From Nelumbo lutea (Eukaryota; Streptophyta; Magnoliopsida; Proteales; Nelumbonaceae), in NCBI GenBank assembly GCA_022828595.1, contig JAKGHH010000001.1, forward strand, positions 72,536,401 to 72,600,400: a DNA stretch of 64,000 nucleotides, in the 5' to 3' direction. The translations under genes and the position numbers were made by a program. Below the pieces are notes generated by a model. It was not told where the DNA came from and did no database searches. It saw only the letters and a list, made by a program, of their open reading frames with translations. Position 1 is the stretch's first letter. Every line of letters begins with the position of its first letter. This document shows positions 23,161-34,650 of this stretch, piece after piece.

Positions 23161-24600
23161 AGTCCGACTTCTATCAGGATAGGCTCTCCTCGCACCATTC
23201 GCGCAACAGGAGGATGTGCCATGTGTCATTCACCTCGTGCGGTTGCTTAAAGCGTGTGGCTTAAGTAAACACCATTGCCCATCAATGCTGTTAGACTCTA
23301 TTTGAACTCCATACGAAAAACCTATAATATTTCGTTCCATTCTCCACTTCTAGCACTTCTTTCTTCAAACTGATTCCTCTCTCTCTCTCCCTCCCTCCTT
23401 GATCTTTTTTAGTGTAGCTTTGTGTTTTAGGAATCATGTTTCAAGATATAATGACATTGTTACTCGATCACAAGGCATTCAAGGATATTGTAGACATATT
23501 TGTTGATCGTTAATTTGTTATAGAGACATGGACATCTCCATTGTCGCTAGTACTGGTCTCTAGCTCTTCCTCTCTTGCATCATCACATACACACACTTCT
23601 CACTTGGGTCCCCCTCCCCCATTGCTGAGAGTTGTGGGTTCTGTGTAAATTTTGATTTTTCTTGTTCTTTTTCAAAGTCTTATTTTGGATTGGTTCAAAA
23701 TGGGTACACTAAATTTGGTGGGTCTATTATTTTTCTCTAAGGCTCTGTTTGGTTTGAAGAAAAATGTAGGAAAATGAAGGGAAAGGTGGAAAAACCTTAT
23801 AAACCTCGTATAGGTTTCCCCACCTTTTCTTACCTTTTCCTTCAAACCAGACATAACCTAAAAGAAAAACGTATTAAACTAGGAGCTTATGAGAACTGGG
23901 GTTGCATATTTGTTTCTTTGTCCTGTTTCACCTTTTTCCTCCTCTCAACAGTTGCTAAGTTAAGTCTACTTTTGCCACGTATAAATCATCTGAAGATAAT
24001 TTTCTTCTCACTTTGTTTCTATCTGGTTTGCTTCTATCTGTTTTTTTTTTTTTTTTTTTGTCTTCTTTAATTTTCCTCCTTTTGTCTGAAAGTTCGATCA
24101 AATGGAAACATCTGCAACCTTGTCCAGTTGATGTTTTGTATGGCCTTAATTGTTTCTGAACCGATTGTTCAGATATTTAGTGTTGAGCTCGCATCAATTG
24201 CGACCATTATCGTAGTAAATCCAATGAAACACGAACACGCTTAGTAGCGACTCAAATCCAAACCAGATCACTCGAAATGATGTTATCCATGGAGTCCGGC
24301 TTCTACCAGGGTAGGCTCTTTCCTCCAGTCGCCGATGATGGTTGGTGGTTGCTACCGATTGGAGAGGGAGGGAGAGAGAGAATCGGTTTGGCAAGAGAGG
24401 AGCGGGAAGTGGAGAATGGAACGAAATATTATAGATTTTCGTATGGAGTTTGAATTTGATGCCTTGATGGGCAACGGCCTTTACTCTAAATACACGCTTT
24501 AAGCAGCCACATGAGGCGAAGGACGCGTGGCACGTCCTCATGCTACGCGAATAGTGCGAGTATAGAACCTACCTTAATACTTGATAGAAGCTGGACTCAT
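23161..24600. mobile_element. Element with about 240-bp inverted repeats, probably Mutator-like
   Basis: The left arm (23161-about 23400, GTCCGACTTCTATCAGGATAGG...) and right arm (about 24360-24600) are inverted copies sharing GCTTAAAGCGTGT, TTGCCCATCAA, AACTCCATACGAAAA, TATAATATTTCGTTCCATTCTCCACTTC and a CTCTCTCTCCCTCC tract. Poly-T runs lie just outside both ends (23116-23131 and 24626-24643). The middle contains the 118-bp MITE at 23741 and no recognisable gene. Confidence 0.6.
23741..23858. mobile_element. Small PIF-type MITE, 118 bp
   Basis: Ends GGCTCTGTTTGGTTTGAAGAAAAA and TTTTCCTTCAAACCAGACATAACC are imperfect inverted repeats, flanked by TAA on both sides (23738-23740 and 23859-23861). 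It is nearly palindromic, with GTGGAAAAACC and GGTTTCCCCAC meeting in the middle. Confidence 0.7.
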
Positions 24601-25280
24601 TAGATCTACCTTGAGCTATATTGATTTTTTTTTTTTTTTTTCTGCAATCCATTTGAATAGTTGTTTATCAAACACAAAGAAAGAGTAAGAAAAGGGGTCT
24701 TGATCAGGAAGCGTAAAGGTGGGCACCGTCATGTCGATCTTTCTTTTTGATTTTTTATTAAGGGCAAATTTGCCATAAAATTTTTAAATTTTGTCCCGTT
24801 CATTGATTTGGTCATATTTTTCTAAGCTTAATTGAATTTGCAAATTTATCAAAGTTTGTCATTTATTTTGCAAAAGGTCCTTTAAGTTTTAACTTAAACT
24901 ATTTTCAAAAAAGTTTTAATTTAAACACTAATATTTTAATACATTAATGAAAAAAAATTAAATGCATGTATTTAAAAGGTAGAAAGATATAGAGATAGAA
25001 ATAGATAGAGAATGAGAGAGATAAGGGGTGGGAAAGAGATATTAGATTACAATTATTGGGCCTGTGAATGTGAGATAGATTAGGAGATGTTTTGGAACGA
25101 AGTTGTAGGTGGAGATAGTTTAAATTGCATTTGTTTACAGTGGAAATTTCATCGATGTAAAACTCAATTGATAGGTTTAAATTTTTAATGGATTGTTGGA
25201 GCTTTTTTGATGTGAGAATTGATGTAAATATACATCAATAAAATCAATGGAAAAGTTAATTGATAGGAATGTTTTGGATG
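24601..25280. other. Intergenic, no feature recognised
   Basis: Includes a poly-T run (24626-24643) and an AT-rich stretch. Gypsy element A is inserted at the end of this stretch; the sequence resumes at 36104. Confidence 0.4.
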
Positions 25281-25285
25281 TAAAA

Positions 25286-26282
25286 TGATGAAGGATGATT
25301 TGGCCCAACTTCACAGTTATGCGACACGTGGCAAAAGCAATAGTTCGGCACAAAAGCAAGCCTAAGAAGTTTTCACCAAGAGGAGAAACCAGCGGACTGA
25401 ACTCTCTACTAGGGGCCCGAACTCACCCTTGGCCCCAAACCGGAAAGTAATCCACTGGCCTGCCTTACAACAGTTCGGGACATACCTCGCCAAACTGCCC
25501 TGCCTTGCAACAGTTCGGGACATACCTCGCCGAACTACCCTGCCTTGCAACAGTTCGGGACATACCTCGCCGAACTTACCTACCTGGTAACAGCTCGGGA
25601 TAAACCTCGCCAAACTGACCTGCCTTGCAACAGTTCGGGACATACCTTGCCGAACTGACCTAACTGGTAACAGCTCGGGATACACCTCGCCGAACTGGCC
25701 TGCCTTGTAATAGCCTGGGATACCCCTCGTCGAACTGACCTGCCCTATACATACCTCCGAACTCAAGACTTCGCCTCGCTCACCACTCCACACCTTCAGG
25801 GCACCAAAACCAAACAAACCGTACTATGCCTAACACTGAGGAAGTCCGTTCCAAAGGGTGTTGCACCTAACTGGCTTGGGATCTGACGCTTGACGGCCGC
25901 ACTCTAAACGGCCACCTGCCACCGCCGCCTGACACCGCCATCTCCAGTTAGAGAGACGGTTAGGCAGTGACTGTTCTATCCCAGCAGAAAGGACGACGAC
26001 CGAATTGACAGACGTAAGGGTAATCATACTCAGCCTGACAAGGGCCTCGGAGCGAGTGCGCGAAGTGATTATAAGAGCCCCCTGCCCCCAACGAACAAGG
26101 TATGTGAACTTTGCGCCATCTGGACTACACTTTGCCTTTGAGAGATTACTGACTTGAGCTTCGAAGTTATCACACCAGGTTTCCCTTGGAGTTCTCTCAT
26201 TTTTCCCGTTTCAGGCTCCCCGACGCTCCAGCTCAGAGGCGAGTTCGTTGACAGCTAAGACCGACCGGATTGCACTCCATCA
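25286..26282 (+). repeat. 5' LTR of Gypsy A, 997 bp
   Basis: Runs TGATGAAGGATGATTTGG... to ...GCACTCCATCA. It matches the 3' LTR throughout with scattered substitutions and is 40 bp longer because it carries one more tandem unit (25459-25738). A TATA-like GATTATAAGAG sits at about 26068. Confidence 0.92.
25459..25738. repeat. 40-bp tandem array in the 5' LTR, 7 units
   Basis: Units begin CCTGCCTT or CCTACCTG every 40 bp, at 25459, 25499, 25539, 25579, 25619, 25659 and 25699. Each contains a CAGTTCGGGACATACCTCGC or CAGCTCGGGATACACCTCGC core. Two sub-types alternate in the second half. Such arrays inside LTRs often act as enhancer-like or silencing targets; that role is inference. Confidence 0.93.
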
Positions 26283-26304
26283 ATTGGCGTCGTTTATGGG
26301 AACG
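26283..26304 (+). other. Primer-binding site of Gypsy A
   Basis: The sequence right after the LTR, ATTGGCGTCGTTTATGGGAA, resembles the TGGCGCCGTTGCCGGGGA complement of tRNA-Asp used by many plant Gypsy elements, with several mismatches. Confidence 0.55.
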
Positions 26305-26379
26305 CTTCTAAAAGCCTCCCTCTAAATCTCTTCTACCTACCCTTCTTTCAAAAACTCCAACACCCACTCCAACACCAAA

Positions 26380-28158
26380 ATGGCCTCCTCCAGCAGTGCT
26401 GGACGTGGAACCGAAACAGCGACTACCGGAGAGCAACTTCATGCTCCGGCGCTGTGCATTGGGCAGTTCACCATCCCCCTTTCAGTGAATGGGATCCCAA
26501 ATTTGAATGTGCCACATGCGGTGGCACCTCTGAACACTCCCTCGCTGAACATCCCTCTTCCACTCCCCATCGAAACGAACTTCGCGGAACCAACTGCTGT
26601 CCCACTGGCAGCCCGCCAAAACCAGATAGATGATCTGATGCAATGCAGGCCCAAATGCAGCGATTCCAGTAGCACCAACTCCAGCAACACCAGGTGTTGC
26701 ACCACCTCTCCCAACACCATTATCAACAACAGTTCCCTCAGCTACCCTTGAACCAACCGCTCCCCCCCCCCGGCACCCGGTTTCAAAGCTGGTCAAGGCC
26801 TCCCCCCAAGGTGGACGACCTCACCAAGGAGAGGCTTCCCGACCGCAAAACCCCCCTAACAGTCAGGCTTCATCCCCAGGCCGAAAGCAAAGAAAGATCA
26901 CCCCCGCCTCGCAGCCTGCAGGTGGGTCAAACCTCGCCAACAAAGTTACCTCGGCGCTCCAAGCCCGAGTTCCCACACGGAGAACCGCTTCAGCGCCTTA
27001 GCAGCAGGCCAGCAATTCCGGCCCATCGAGCTTGGCAACACAGAGGCAAGCAGTGCTAGCACCAGGCCCAATCAAAGAAGGCGCCAACGAAGTCATTGAA
27101 CTGCTACTCGCGTGCTACCCGAGCTCAGAGGCAAGGAAACGAGCTCGGGCGAGGTAAAAACCGTCCCCATTCTCTCAGTTCCTTCCCTCCTTTCAGCATA
27201 ACTTTTGGCAGTCCCCTTGCCTAGAGATTTCAAACTCCCTTCTCTGGACAAGTATGATGGGTCCTTTGACCCCAACGACCACGTCGACGCGTTTCAGTCG
27301 CAAATGCACCTCGCTAGGGCAAGCGAGTCGTGCATGTGCGTGGCCTTCACCACCACCTTCAGAGGGGTGGTCCGCACCTGGTACCGGAACCTAGCTTTCG
27401 GGTCAATAAAAAGCTGACCCCAATTCATGTAGATCTTCACTGCGCACTTTGTTACCAGCAAAAGGTGTCTGAAAACCGAGGAAAGTATCTTCGGGGTGAT
27501 CCAAAGAGAGAGAGAACCCATCCGGAGCTACATCAAACGGTTCAATGAAGCATGTTTGCAGATCCCTCGGTTAGACCCCGCGGTACAGCTCGCCGCGGCC
27601 AAAAGAGGAGTGACTCATAAAGAGTTCAAATGGCACATGGTAGCCAGCCAGCCAGCAACCATGGCCGACTTCCTCAAGCTCGCAGACAAGTTTATGAGAA
27701 CAAAAGAAGAGATCAACCAGAGAAACGAAGGCGTGATTGAAAAAAGAAAAAGAGAAGGCGAGCCCTCCAACCCCGGCGATAGAAGAGGCCATAACCGAGA
27801 GGCGAAGCCAAACCAGCCGTCCCGAGCTCCCTTAGCAGTTTGGACGGATTATACGCCATTGAACACAAGGCGAACCGAGATCCTGATGACGACCAAGGAC
27901 GCCCCTTATGTAAAGTGGCCACCTCGCCTGAAGAGCAACCCCAACGAGAGGAACAAAAATTTATATTGTAGTTTTCATAGAGATCACGGTCATAGCACCG
28001 AGCAATGTAATAATCTCCGCGACGAGATAGAAGGACTCATCCGTCGCGGGTACTTAAGAAATTTTGTACATTATGACAATAGTAATAAAGCAGGTAGGCA
28101 AGGGGAACACGGGAAGGTTGTCCCCGAGCCGAGCAACAGGCCGGCCGAAACCTTGTAG
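26380..28158 (+). pseudogene. Gypsy A gag, broken
   Basis: Starts at ATG 26380 (MASSSSAGRG), a low-complexity N-terminus. A one-base shift near 26640 moves a Gln-rich stretch to another frame. The capsid-type retrotransposon gag domain follows from about 27205 in the original frame (KYDGSFDPNDHVDAFQSQM, WYRNLAFGSIKS, then FTAHFVTSKR, SYIKRFNEACLQI). Two stops fall inside it at 27415 (TGA, where the family has Trp) and about 27430 (TAG). The C-terminal nucleic-acid-binding region has CSFHRDHGHSTEQCNNLRDEIEGLI. The TAG at 28156 separates gag from protease in the same frame; element B has CAG there, so gag and pol were one long frame. Confidence 0.85.
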
Positions 28159-31100
28159 CGACCTCCCTTAGAAGAAAGTCAAGTCCGGGGAACCATCCAC
28201 GTGATAGTGGGCGGTTCAGTGGTGGCAGGATGCACTTCGGCGGCAGCAAGGACGTCAGTTCGCGAAGCAGCTCGAGAGGAGCAGAACCCTCCCAAGAGGC
28301 CGAAGAAGGAAGAATCGATCTTTTTTACAGAAGACAACGCGCGAGGTGTTCATTACCCCCACGACGACGCGCTCTTCATAAAGCTAAGGATCAGCGACTT
28401 CGAAGTCCGACGCGTACTGGTAGACTCAGGCAATTTGGCGGACATACTATTCAAATCGGCGTTCGACCAGTTGCAGTTGTTGAAAAGTGATTTGAAACCC
28501 GCTCACACTCCTCTGGTAGGCTTCAGCGGAGAGGAAGTCGGCACATGGCCGTGCGCGGTAAGACTCAACCACGATTTCCTGGTGGTCGCGACCCCCTCCC
28601 CATACAACGCCATAATAGGGCGACCAATTACGCATATTCTGCGTGCAGTGGTCTGCACCTATTATCTGGCAATGAAGTTCCCCACGGACTTCGGTGTGGG
28701 GGTAGTGCGGGGCGACCAACTTGAGTCCCGCAAATGCTATGTTGCCGCCCTGAAGGGAAAAACCAAGGCAACCGACGATCTCGAACTAGAGCGACCTGCG
28801 GAGCAGGGCGAGGAACGAGCTTCGCCCATTGAGGAAACAGTCGCAGTCCCGGCCTCGGCTACAAATCCGGCGTGAACACTACAGATCGGTGCCTCCGTCA
28901 ACGAGCCTTTACGAACTGAACTGATGAGTTTCTTACTCCAAAATTTAGACATTTTTGCATGGTCCGTGGCAGATATGCCCGGTATTGACCCCGACCTTAT
29001 AACTCACAAGCTTAACACTGACCCTGTAGTCAGACCCATTAGACAGAAGAAACGCAACTTATCCCCAGAGCACTGGAGGGCAGTCGACGAAGAAGTCGAA
29101 AAGCTCCTCGCAGCGGACTTCATAAGGGAAGTTCATTACCCGAGTTGGGTAGCCAACCCAGTGCTGGTGAAAAAAGCCAACGGCAAGTGGCGCATGTGCG
29201 TCGACTACACCGACCTGAACCGAGCTTGCCCAAAAGACTGCTTCCCCCTGCCCGAATTGACCGCCTAGTGGACGCAACCTCGAGGCACGAGCTGCTAAGC
29301 TTCCTGGACGCCTACTCAGGCTACAACCAGATTAAGATGGACCAGTCCGACCAAGAAAAAACCAGCTTCATTACCGAGTTCGTCCTGTACTGTTACAAGG
29401 CCATGCCCTTCGGGCTAAAGAATGCTGGTGCAACCTTTCAAAGACTTGTAAATAAACTTTTTTGGCCTTTAATTGGCACGAAAATCGAATGTTATGTAGA
29501 CAACATGGTCGTCAAAACACAGTTTTCACGAGAATTAATAAAAGACTTGGATTCTGTCTTCCAAATTGTGCGTCAATATAACATGAGACTAAAACCAAAC
29601 AAGTGTGTCTTCGGTGTCACCTCGGGTAAGTTCCTAGGGTACATTGTCAACCGGCGTGGCATTGAGGCCAACCCGAACAAAATAAAGGCCATCCTTGATA
29701 TGAAACCACCTCGGAAAGTAAAAGAAGTTCAAAGGCTAAACGGCCACATAACCGCTCTGAGCCGCTTCATGTCCAAGTTGGCAGACCGCTGCTTGCCTTT
29801 CTTCAAGGCAATCAAAGGCAAAGGGTTTGAATGGAGCCGAGATTGCTAGCTCGCGTTCGACGAGCTAAAGACTTATCTCGCCACCATACCAACCTTAGCC
29901 AGACCCGAGGAGGGCGAGGTCTTAGAACTGTACCTCTCGGCGAGCGACGAAGTGGTTAGTTCGGTATTAGTAAAACAAGTAGATCGGGTCCAGTGGCCCA
30001 TCTATTATGTTAGTAAAATTCTGCAGGGAGCAGAAACAAGGTACCCGCAGATAGAAAAAATTGCCTACGCACTAGTGATATCAGCTCGGAAACTCTGCCC
30101 GTACTTCCAAGCTCACACCGTCGTTGTCTTAACCGACAAACCCCTAAGACAAGTTTTGCTAAAGCCCGAGGTCTCCGGTAGGCTAACAAAATGGGCCATC
30201 GAACTCAGCGAGTACGATCTCTAGTACAAACCCCAGACCGCAATTAAGGCCCAAGCTTTGGCAGATTTTATCGCCGAGTGCACTTTCAGCCACGAAGCCC
30301 TACAGGTCGTGCCCGAGGTCCCCAGTTCAGGCAAACCCAGAGCTCCCGAGCCAATAAAGTCTGAACCCCGTGAAGTAGCAGCCAGTGTGGCATCTCTCAT
30401 GGTTAGGCGAAACGCGAACTGGGATGAGGAGACCTGGATCCTTCACATGGATGGTTCCTCAAACCAGCAAGGCAATGGGGCTGGAATAGTCTTATGCGGC
30501 CCGGGTGACACAAAATTAGAATACGCACTATGCTTTGAGTTAGCGGCATCCAACAACGAGGCAGAGTACGAAGCACTGATAGCCGGATTGAACCTAGCGT
30601 GAAAGGTAAAGGCAAAGCACTTGGTCGTCTGCAGCGATTCCTTGCTTGTGGTTAACCAAGTTACGGGCGAGTATGAAGCACGCGAGCTCTCCATGATCGC
30701 ATATTTGGTGAAAGTAAAAGAGGGCCTGCTCAACTTCCAGTCACACTTTATCAGGCAAATCCCGAGGTTAGAGAACACTGAGGCCGATGCTCTGTCCCGG
30801 TTAGCCAACACAAGTCACAACAACATGAGAACCGTGTACATAGAGGATTTACCTTAGCCTAGTTTTCTCGGGGGGGCAGAGGAGGTTGCTCCCGTCCTCG
30901 AAGTAGAGTCGAGCTGGATCGACCCACTTGCGAGCTTCTTGATAGGCGGAACCCTCCCTGCAGAACGCAATGCGGCCAAGAGGGTGCAGCGCCAGGCAGC
31001 CAAATACGTCATAATAGATGAACGGTTATACCGACGGTCCTACATGCTCCCCTACTTGCGTTGCTTGCGACCTGCCGAAGCCGAGTTCGTACTCCGCGAC

Positions 31101-32144
31101 ACTCATGAAGGCCTGTGCGGTGGACACTTGGGGGGCAGAGCACTCACCCAAAAAGCACTTTGACAAGGATACTACTGGCGAACGATGAAGGCGGAAGCTG
31201 TCAAGCTCATCAGAAAATGCGAAAAGTGTCAGAAACACACCAATATCCACCATCAGCCTGCTTCCGACCTCAAATACCTCGCCAGCCCGTGGCCCTTTGC
31301 ACAATGGGGCATCGACCTCCTGGGGCCATTCCCGCCAGCAACAGGTGGAAGAAAATTCTTAGTTGTTGTAGTAGATTACTTCACGAAGTGGATAGAAGCC
31401 GAACCTCTGGCAACTGTTACGGCCTGAAACATACAGAACTTCTTTTGGAATAACATAATATGTCGTTTCGGGTTACCTTGGATACTAATTTCTGACAACG
31501 GCAAACAGTTCAAGGATATCAAGTTCCAAGAGTAGTGCCAGAACATGGAGATTCGGCAAAACTTCACATCAGTCGCGCACCCACAGGCAAATGGTCAGAC
31601 GAAAGTAATGAACAGAGCCATCCTGCACGGATTGAAAGCACATCTGGATCGTGCTAAGGGACTGTGGGCCGAAGAGCTATCAAGTGTCTTGTGGGCTCAC
31701 CGAACTACAGAAAAAACCGCCACGGGAGAAACCCCCTTCAACCTCACCTACAGCATTAAAGCAGTTATCCCGGCGGAAATCGAAGTACCAACATTGCGAC
31801 TAGAAACATACGGCGATCGGACAAACGAAGATGAGTTACGTACCAACCTTGACCTACTGGATGAGGTAAGGGACCTCACGCACATCCGGACAGCGGCCTA
31901 CCAGCAGCAGGTAGCTCGCTACTACAATGCTAGAGTAAAGCAACAAAGCTTCCGAGTCGGCGACCTGGTCCTTCGTAAGATTATAGTGCCCGAACCCGGT
32001 GTGGGCAAACTTGGACCAAACTGGGAAGGGCCCTATAAAGTAAAGAGAGCGCTCGGGGGGGGGGCATACGAGCTCGAAACCTTGGAAGGCAAACTAGTAC
32101 CTCGAGCGTGGAACATTGTGAACTTAAGGCGATACTACCTATAA
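28159..32144 (+). pseudogene. Gypsy A pol (protease, reverse transcriptase, RNase H, integrase), broken
   Basis: Domains in order. Protease (VLVDSGNLADILF, about 28420). Reverse transcriptase from about 28960 (WRMCVDYTDLNRACPKD, MPFGLKNAGATFQRLVN); its active site reads YVDN (29493-29504) instead of YVDD. First RNase H (TRYPQIEKIAYALV, about 30040). Second, Tat-type RNase H (LHMDGSSNQQGNGAGIVL, NNEAEYEAL, CSDSLLVV, EADALSRLA). Integrase with zinc finger (HEGLCGGHLGGRAL, CEKCQKH) and core: GIDLLGPF and ISDNGKQF intact, but the third acid is Lys at 31602 (QTKVMNRA), where element B has Glu. A one-base loss near 29255 shifts the frame. Stops lie at 28873, 29847, 30222, 30600, 30855, 31161, 31425 and 31533. 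It ends WNIVNLRRYYL at 32144. Confidence 0.92.
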
Positions 32145-32459
32145 ACCGCCAAGCGAAGTGGACGAAATCGCTATAAGGTCCTATGGGCCATGATGCGGAG
32201 CCAAGAGGAACCTCGGCATAAACAAGCAAAGAAATGTCAGACATATTATCAGCTCGGCAAAAAATCAGTTCGCTGCAAAAGCCTTCGCGGCAAAACAGGT
32301 CGCGGAAGTACAATAACCCAGACAAGTGGCATATTATCAGTTCGACAAAGAATCAGTTCGGGAAAAAGGAACATGGGCAAAAGGATTTATCTATTCCGTT
32401 GCAAGAAACAGGAGTACATTAGCCATCAGAAGGCACTTCAAAAAAAAAAAAGATTATCT
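32145..32459. other. Spacer between pol and the antisense gene of Gypsy A
   Basis: Contains repeated TCAGTTCG(C/A/G) and CAGCTCGGCAAA words and an A-run (32440-32451). No coding function is seen. It probably holds the 3' ends of both convergent transcripts. Confidence 0.4.
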
Positions 32460-34439
32460 TTACATGCCTGGAGCTACTTCTTCGCCATCAGAAGGCACTT
32501 CAACAACACCCGAAGGCCCTGCCTCTCCTTCAGAGTCCGGCTTGCCATCGGCAGCATTAGCCATCTCCTGAGTTATACGCGAAGTGGATATGGCACTAAC
32601 ATCGAGGTCGGGGTACATGTTCTGGATCATCCACCGGCTTAGCTTGAACCCCCTTCTGTAAGAATCCACCATCAGATCGTCAAAACGCGGAGAGGCAATA
32701 TAGTTTTCAACAACCTTCTTCTTGGCGTCTTCAATACTTTGGGAAAAAATCTGTGTCTTCTCCCTGATGTCCTCCTGAAGATATTTCACTTGATGCTACA
32801 AGTCCAAGTTTAAATTCGCCATGTGTTTGACGACTACCCCCATGGCCTCGACATCACGCTGAGACATCGCCTGCCTGGCCATGGCAATGCGAGCAGCTTC
32901 TTCGGCAGCATAAGCGGCCGCCTCAGTGGCTCGGGTATTCGCCTCGGCAGTATGGAAAGCCTCTTCAGCAGCATGGGCGGCAGCCTCAGTAGCTCACACC
33001 TGTCGCGATCTCCTCTCCACTTGGGCCGCTAAGGCGTGAATTGAAGAATTCACCTACCAAAAGAAACAAGTGAGCAACAGTAGCAAAAGCGATAGAAAGT
33101 GAAGGCAGACGAAATCTGGCTTACCACCATAGCGTGTGTTACGGCGCGGCAGGCGACCTGATTCAAAGGAAGATCGGTCCACGCTGCGATCTCCTCGGGG
33201 AAAGTAGCCTCCCTACTCTTCTGAAGAGCATAGTTTGGTGTCAACACGCTCCTGAACTCCCCTTGAGCTCCCGAGCCCGAGGGCCCAGCTCGCGTATGAG
33301 CGAACCCAGAGTGAGCAGGAGCACTGGAGTAAGCAGGAGCACCCGTATGAGTAGTCTCAGCGTAAGGTTCCCCATTAGTTTCATATATCGACGGAGTCAC
33401 CTCGGGCTCCCTCGGCAGATCCTCCGGCATGTGGCCTGGAACTTGAGGCTCCTCATCCGGGGGTAGCTCGGTACGAGTTCGCTTGGCGACCCGCTTCCTC
33501 CTCTTTATGCCCTGGAACAGGCGCCCCCCACGAGTTCTCTCCTTATCCATCACAACTGTAGAAACGAGTTCGACATCAGAAAAAAATGAAGGAAAAAAGC
33601 AAGCAAGAAATCGCAAAACTAGAAATCTACCCGAACTCAGGCCGACCGCAATAAGCTTGGCCTCTGTCAAGTACTCATGACACTTTAAACCTTGTCGTGC
33701 CCATTGTCGGAGGCCCTTCACCGTCTCTTTGTCGAGATTGACACCAGAATTAGGAGCGGCCTCACCCCACCCGGTCTGAAAGGGCCATCCTTGCACACTT
33801 CGCACGCCGAAGTAGTCCCGCTTCCATGCCGGGACCTTATTAGGAAGATCGTGCAGAAGCTTAAAGCCCGGGCGAGGAGAAAGGTAATACGCCCGTCTTC
33901 CCCCCTGGAAGAGAACCCGCTTGTCTCTTAAGCATCAAGATGGAGGAGAATATCTCCAAGTCTAAAGGGAAATTCTGCTCGCAGAAAAGGGAGACTGTCC
34001 CCATTAGGTTTTGAATAGAGTTCGGGTGAAGCTAGCCAATGGTAACGCCAAAGTGGTTTATGGTTTCAACTAAAAGGGGGTGGAAAGGCAGTCACAGCCC
34101 CGCGGTGAGCTGCTCTCGAAAAATCACGATATCATCAGGACCGTGTTCCCAAGGAAAACTACTCGAGGGAATGAAATATGTATACCCCCCAGGCATATTG
34201 TAAGACATGAGTATAGATTGGAGCCCCTCGGGCATCATGGTTGTGGGACCAAACCTATCTAGCATCCGACCTCGGCGAGAGGTAGACGCCAAACTGCCCA
34301 AAGCTGCTTGGCCTACGGGTTCATAGTCATCCTCAAGTTCCACCTCGGGATCACTAAGGCAGTCGGGGGATACGGCTCGGTTTGTAGAACCTACATTAGT
34401 CCTACTTGAAGAGTCGTCTGAGCTATCAAAGCTAGACAT
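32460..34439 (-). pseudogene. Antisense gene of Gypsy A (Tat-type aORF), three exons, decayed
   Basis: Minus strand, convergent with pol. Likely exons: 34439-33631, 33555-33125 and 33053-32460. Intron 1 (75 bp, GTAGATTT...TTTCTACAG) and intron 2 (71 bp, GTAAGC...TTTTGGTAG) match those in element B. The start MSSFDSSDDSSS is acidic and Ser-rich. Then come FREQLTAGL, LPFHPLLVE, LHPNSIQNLMGTVSLF and VPAWKRDYFGV, which resemble a plant transposon-associated protein family with TAGLRxPxxPF and LHPN motifs. A Lys/Arg-rich stretch after intron 1 could be a nuclear signal. Exon 3 is a long Ala/Glu-rich likely coiled coil ending GFKLSRWMIQNMYPDLDVSAI and an acidic tail. Stops and at least one shift break the frame. 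The function is unknown; such antisense ORFs are known in Tat elements. Confidence 0.8.
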
Positions 34440-34640
34440 CGAGGAAAATAGGTGGATTCAGGAAGGTACTCACCGGAAGAAAGTTTTGAAGGCTTCGGAG
34501 ACGGGAACAAGCCAAGAAACCTTGGAGGCTAAGTAACCAGCCTAGACGCGAGCTGAAAAAAAACTTGGACGCGAGCTGAAAAGTTGGACGCGAGCTCAAT
34601 AGGCAAACCGCAAAAGTGACAAGTCGACTGGGGTCCCCCA

Positions 34641-34650
34641 CTATTTATAG
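34641..34650 (-). promoter_or_regulatory. TATA box for the antisense gene of Gypsy A
   Basis: Minus strand reads CTATAAATAG, a strong plant TATA box, about 200 bp before the antisense ATG at 34439. Element B has the same 10 bases 156 bp before its antisense ATG. Confidence 0.65.

Noticed and set aside
25459..25738. Regular 40-bp repeats as a CRISPR array
   Set aside because: The units follow each other with no spacers, lie inside a plant LTR, and differ among themselves. This is an ordinary tandem array.
26439..26796. Long minus-strand open frames opposite gag, such as 26439-26729 and 26482-26796
   Set aside because: They are reverse-strand echoes of a GC-rich gag frame, with no start context, no intron pattern and no domain. 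Only the antisense gene downstream of pol has independent support.
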